From NCBI RefSeq assembly GCF_003688995.1, contig NZ_PENI01000038.1:34723-98722 (forward strand): DNA of 64,000 nucleotides, read 5' to 3'. The notes beneath the pieces were generated by a model that saw nothing but the letters and a program-made list of their open reading frames with translations, was not told the origin of the DNA and ran no database searches. Position 1 is the stretch's first letter. The number at the start of each line of letters is the position of its first letter. Positions 61,492 to 64,000 of the stretch are shown in pieces. The DNA comes from Streptomyces shenzhenensis (GTDB lineage Bacteria > Actinomycetota > Actinomycetes > Streptomycetales > Streptomycetaceae). A program made the position numbers and the translations under genes.

Positions 61492-61538
61492 AGGCACTCT
61501 GAAGTGCGTAACAACCCAGAAGGTGAGAGGCGAGATCA

Positions 61539-61973
61539 GTGACGACGACGAAGGCCGACAAGAAAGCACAGGCCAAGGCGGAGTACAACGCGTTTCTGGC
61601 GGTGTGCCCCAGCCGTCAGCTCCTCGACCGGATCTCAGACAAGTGGGTCGTCCTGATCCTGTGCGCACTGGGCGGTGACACACCCGAACAGCCCGGCGCA
61701 TCGCACGCCCCGAAGGCGATGCGCTACTCCGAGCTGGCCCGGCTACTGGCTGGCGTCAGCCAGAAGATGTTGACCCAGACCCTACGGGCTCTCGAACGCG
61801 ACGGCTTGCTCATCCGCACCGTGACGCCCACAGTCCCTGTCACCGTCACGTACGAGCTGACTGACCTCGGCCTCTCACTCCACCACCTGACACGCGGGCT
61901 CAGACAGTGGGCCCAGTCCCACATGGAACAAGTCCTCGCCAATCGCGAGAGCCACGACGCACGAGCTTCCTAG
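61539..61973 (+). CDS. HxlR-family transcriptional regulator
   Basis: 144 aa, GTG start. HxlR winged helix: CPSRQLLDRISDKWVVLILCAL, MRYSELARLLAGVSQKMLTQTLRALERDGLLIRTV, VTYELTDLGLSL. The loop after the first helix (GDTPEQPGASHAPKA) is longer than usual. Redox- or aldehyde-sensing HxlR proteins carry a Cys in the first helix; here CPSRQLL supplies one. Controls the divergent AKR gene. Confidence 0.9.
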   Translation: MTTTKADKKAQAKAEYNAFLAVCPSRQLLDRISDKWVVLILCALGGDTPEQPGASHAPKAMRYSELARLLAGVSQKMLTQTLRALERDGLLIRTVTPTVPVTVTYELTDLGLSLHHLTRGLRQWAQSHMEQVLANRESHDARAS

Positions 61974-61992
61974 CGTGGACGGCGTTCTCCCT

Positions 61993-63147
61993 CTACATCT
62001 GAGGGACGTCCTTGACGAACACGATCCCGTCGGTGTCCGCCAGGTGCGCCGGGTCCAGCGAGGAGTAGCCGAACCAGGGCGATACGCGGAGGGCGGGCCG
62101 TGTGTCGCCGAGGGTGGCGGCCAGCCTGCGGGCGTCGATGACGCAGCGGTCCTCCGGGAATGTGTACAGGAGTCCTTCGACGGTGTCCGGGGGCGGGGTG
62201 CCCACTCCGTGGTGCCGGATCGTGCCGAGGGCCGTGGCCACGAACGCGTATCCCTCGCCGAGCTGGGCGCTCGCCAGCGCACCGGCGCTCCACCACTCCA
62301 CCGGCCCCTCCCACATCTGCATCGTGCTCTTCTCCCGCTGGAGATGGGAGTTGTGGGCGTGGACGAGTGCCGGGCCCCGAGCGGCGACGGCAAGGAGGTT
62401 GTGGGCCATCATCAAATCCCGCAGCGCGCACAGCCGCGTCATACGGGCCGGTGAGGTGTCGGCCATCCAGTGGTGGTAGCGCAGCAGGCCGGTCGCGGTG
62501 CGGCCGTACAGGCGCGCCCGGTCCCAGTCGTCCCGCGAAGTCGCCGCGAGCAGGTGCGGCGTCTGCGCGTCGAGCAGCGCCACCAGATCGTCGGCGAGCA
62601 GCCGCAACTCCCCGGCCTCGGTCGACTGCCCCACGGACTGGGCCGGGTCCGTCATCGCGGCGGGGTCGGTCCACCCGCCGTCGGTGCCGAGCAGACGGTC
62701 GAGCGTCTCCCCGGTGCAGGGGAGCAGGGCCGCGTCCACCCGGGCCGCGAGGTAGCCGTGGAGTGCGGTGAGGGCCTGCCGGGGGCTCGCGGCACCGGTG
62801 ATCTCCAGCGGGCCGTCGAAACCGGCGAAGCGGAGCTGGTCGGACGCGGGCCGGCCGTCGTTGTACGCGCGCATCCAGCGCACGAGCTCGCGGTTGGCCG
62901 CGGAGGTGCCCCAGCCGTGGCTGAGTCCGTGCTCCATGACCTCGTCGAGAGTACCCAGGCCCGTGGTGACGTGGTCGTCCACGACCAGGCCCCTCATGCA
63001 GTCGCTCTCGATCGCGATCGTCCGGTAGCCCTCCTGCTCGACAAGTTGCCGGAACAGTTCGTTACGCAGTTCGAGCAGCGTTTCCTCACCGTGGGCGGGC
63101 TCGCCGAGAGCGAACAGCTGCGGCCTGCCCGGCAGCAACTTCATCAC
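61993..63147 (-). CDS. Erythromycin esterase-family protein
   Basis: 384 aa. Hydrolase family of EreA/EreB. Motifs: LFALGEPAHGEETLLELRNELF (His of the active site), TIAIESD, GTLDEVMEHGLSHGWG, FAGFDGPLEITG, ALVHAHNSHLQREKS (His), TALGTIRHHG. Many actinobacterial members are of unknown substrate and need not confer macrolide resistance. Start GTG at 63147 or ATG 63144; in frame upstream a TAG comes after only eight codons (PHAVEADA), which look like the lost beginning of the family N-terminus. Confidence 0.85.
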   Translation of the reverse strand: MMKLLPGRPQLFALGEPAHGEETLLELRNELFRQLVEQEGYRTIAIESDCMRGLVVDDHVTTGLGTLDEVMEHGLSHGWGTSAANRELVRWMRAYNDGRPASDQLRFAGFDGPLEITGAASPRQALTALHGYLAARVDAALLPCTGETLDRLLGTDGGWTDPAAMTDPAQSVGQSTEAGELRLLADDLVALLDAQTPHLLAATSRDDWDRARLYGRTATGLLRYHHWMADTSPARMTRLCALRDLMMAHNLLAVAARGPALVHAHNSHLQREKSTMQMWEGPVEWWSAGALASAQLGEGYAFVATALGTIRHHGVGTPPPDTVEGLLYTFPEDRCVIDARRLAATLGDTRPALRVSPWFGYSSLDPAHLADTDGIVFVKDVPQM

Positions 63148-63226
63148 GGCATCAGCCTCGACGGCATGGGGCTACCGCACCTATACGCCGCTGCACGCCG
63201 CAGCCCTGCGTGCGTTTCTTGCTCTG

Positions 63227-63799
63227 GTGCCCGGCCACGGGCACCCGGTGGCGACGTCGATCATGCGGGCTGTGAACCAGGGCGCCGTCGATGAGGCGTT
63301 CCGTCTCATCGACGAGAGCCACGCCCAGCTCAGCGACGACCGCCGGACTCTCCAGGCCGTGGAGCGTGGCCTTCGGGGCCTGGGGCCCACCGCGGCGTCC
63401 CACCCCGATACCGCGGCCGGGCCCGACGGCACGTTCATCGGGCCGCTGGCGAAGAAGCTCGGCATCCGGCCCGCGACGCTGCGCACATGGGAGCGCGCCG
63501 GGCTGGTGCGCCCGCGCCGCGACCCGCGGACCGGGTACCGCGTCTACGACGAGGCCGACGTACGGGACGCCCGACTGGCCCACCAGCTCAGGCGTGGCGG
63601 CTACCTGCTGGAGCAGATCGCCCCGCTGATCGCCCAGGTACGGACGGCCGGCGGGCTGGAACCGCTGGAGGCCGCACTGGGCGACTGGCACGGCCGGCTG
63701 TCCGCCCGGGGGCGGGCGATGCTGACCGGGGCCGCTGAGCTGGAGGCTTACCTCCGCGAGCGCGGGTTCAGGGACGGGGTGTCGGCCGATAACGGTTGA
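63227..63799 (+). CDS. MerR-family (TioE-like) regulator, N-terminally truncated
   Basis: 190 aa from the GTG at 63227. Relatives have an N-terminal MerR HTH, a linker (GYR.YTPLHAAALRAF, HPVATSIMRAVNQGAVDEAFRLIDESHAQL) and a second HTH (IGPLAKKLGIRPATLRTWERAGLVRPRRDPRTGYRVYDEADV) with a dimer helix. Here the frame is open upstream and reads GYRTYTPLHAAALRAF (63167-63214), but the first HTH is absent: the DNA before it belongs to the divergent esterase. So the gene has lost its 5' part and may be a pseudogene, though the second HTH is intact. Its 3' end overlaps the ccr gene. Confidence 0.7.
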   Translation: MPGHGHPVATSIMRAVNQGAVDEAFRLIDESHAQLSDDRRTLQAVERGLRGLGPTAASHPDTAAGPDGTFIGPLAKKLGIRPATLRTWERAGLVRPRRDPRTGYRVYDEADVRDARLAHQLRRGGYLLEQIAPLIAQVRTAGGLEPLEAALGDWHGRLSARGRAMLTGAAELEAYLRERGFRDGVSADNG

Positions 63800-64000
63800 T
63801 GGCGTCGATGTGCTGGGCGCGTAGTTCCTCGTCGTGTATGCCGAGGCCTTCTTCGGGGGCCAGGCAGAGGACGCCGACCTTGCCCTGGTGGGTGTTGCGG
63901 TGCACGTCGTGGGCGGCCTGCCCGGTGTCGTGGAGGGCGTAGACCCTGGAGAGTGTCGGGTGGATCTTTCCCTTGGCGACGAGCCGGTTGGCCTCCCAGG
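63768..64000 (-). CDS. ccr: Crotonyl-CoA carboxylase/reductase, C-terminal end, cut by window edge
   Basis: The last 76 codons: EANRLVAKGKIHPTLSRVYA, TGQAAHDVHRNTHQGKVGVL and CLAPEEGLGIHDEELRAQHI, then INRYRP at the end. This C-terminus is characteristic of Ccr, which makes ethylmalonyl-CoA from crotonyl-CoA, CO2 and NADPH for the ethylmalonyl-CoA pathway or polyketide extender units. The gene enters from the right edge on the minus strand. It ends 32 bp inside the 3' end of the MerR gene. Confidence 0.88.
   Translation of the reverse strand, partial: WEANRLVAKGKIHPTLSRVYALHDTGQAAHDVHRNTHQGKVGVLCLAPEEGLGIHDEELRAQHIDAINRYRPTPRP

Noticed and set aside
1..64000. tRNA, rRNA, integrase or prophage genes
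   Set aside because: None seen; only one transposase scar and one MITE-like repeat mark mobile DNA. tRNA search by eye is weak, so a single missed tRNA cannot be ruled out.

Overview
The window is a 64 kb piece of a very GC-rich actinobacterial chromosome, most likely Streptomyces or a close relative. The signs are the base composition, frequent GTG starts, ATGA/GTGA stop-start overlaps, sugar ABC transporters without their own ATPase (as in streptomycetes that share MsiK), one TTA codon in a response regulator, and many TetR/LacI/HxlR regulators. No tRNA, rRNA, CRISPR array, prophage or modular PKS/NRPS was seen.

Layout. 1-4791: end of a fused dual-ATPase peptide/nickel-type ABC transporter protein, two flavin-dependent (LLM) monooxygenases and an aldo/keto reductase in one tight operon. 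4807-5077: a 271 bp MITE-like element. 5096-5962: a two-domain rhodanese whose ribosome binding site lies in a strong predicted hairpin. 6122-14645 (minus strand): a glycan operon with lipoprotein SBP, two permeases, a tiny membrane protein, a GH29 alpha-L-fucosidase, a membrane-anchored parvulin-like protein and a secreted beta-helix/discoidin enzyme. Then come its likely LacI repressor, a divergent GH35 beta-galactosidase, and (18109-21930) a plus-strand operon for non-phosphorylative L-fucose catabolism: diketo-deoxyfuconate hydrolase with an apparent internal deletion, L-fuconate dehydratase, SDR, and AKR-type fucose dehydrogenase.

22501-32486: a catabolic cluster of unknown substrate (flavin reductase, FMN reductase, HMG-CoA-lyase-like aldolase, class III CoA-transferase, AceE-like thiamine enzyme, AraC regulator, aldehyde dehydrogenase, RutA/SfnG-like monooxygenase). 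32599-46484: a second LacI-controlled glycan locus with GH38 alpha-mannosidase, sugar ABC transporter, GH5_18-like beta-mannosidase, GH3 enzyme and secreted GH85 endo-beta-N-acetylglucosaminidase, which together make a nearly complete N-glycan utilisation route. Taken with the fucosidase and beta-galactosidase locus, the window could degrade complex (for example plant-type) N-glycans. This link is an inference.

46485-64000 is accessory and partly decayed: a truncated PIG-L deacetylase, TetR, a two-component pair with convergent genes next to an MMPL transporter and a PASTA protein, an MFS exporter, three regulator/oxidoreductase pairs with clear palindromic operators (TetR-SDR, TetR-NmrA, HxlR-AKR), a methyltransferase, a DUF6529-type membrane protein, an IS5-like transposase scar, an erythromycin esterase homologue facing a MerR gene that has lost its N-terminal part, and the C-terminus of crotonyl-CoA carboxylase/reductase at the right edge.
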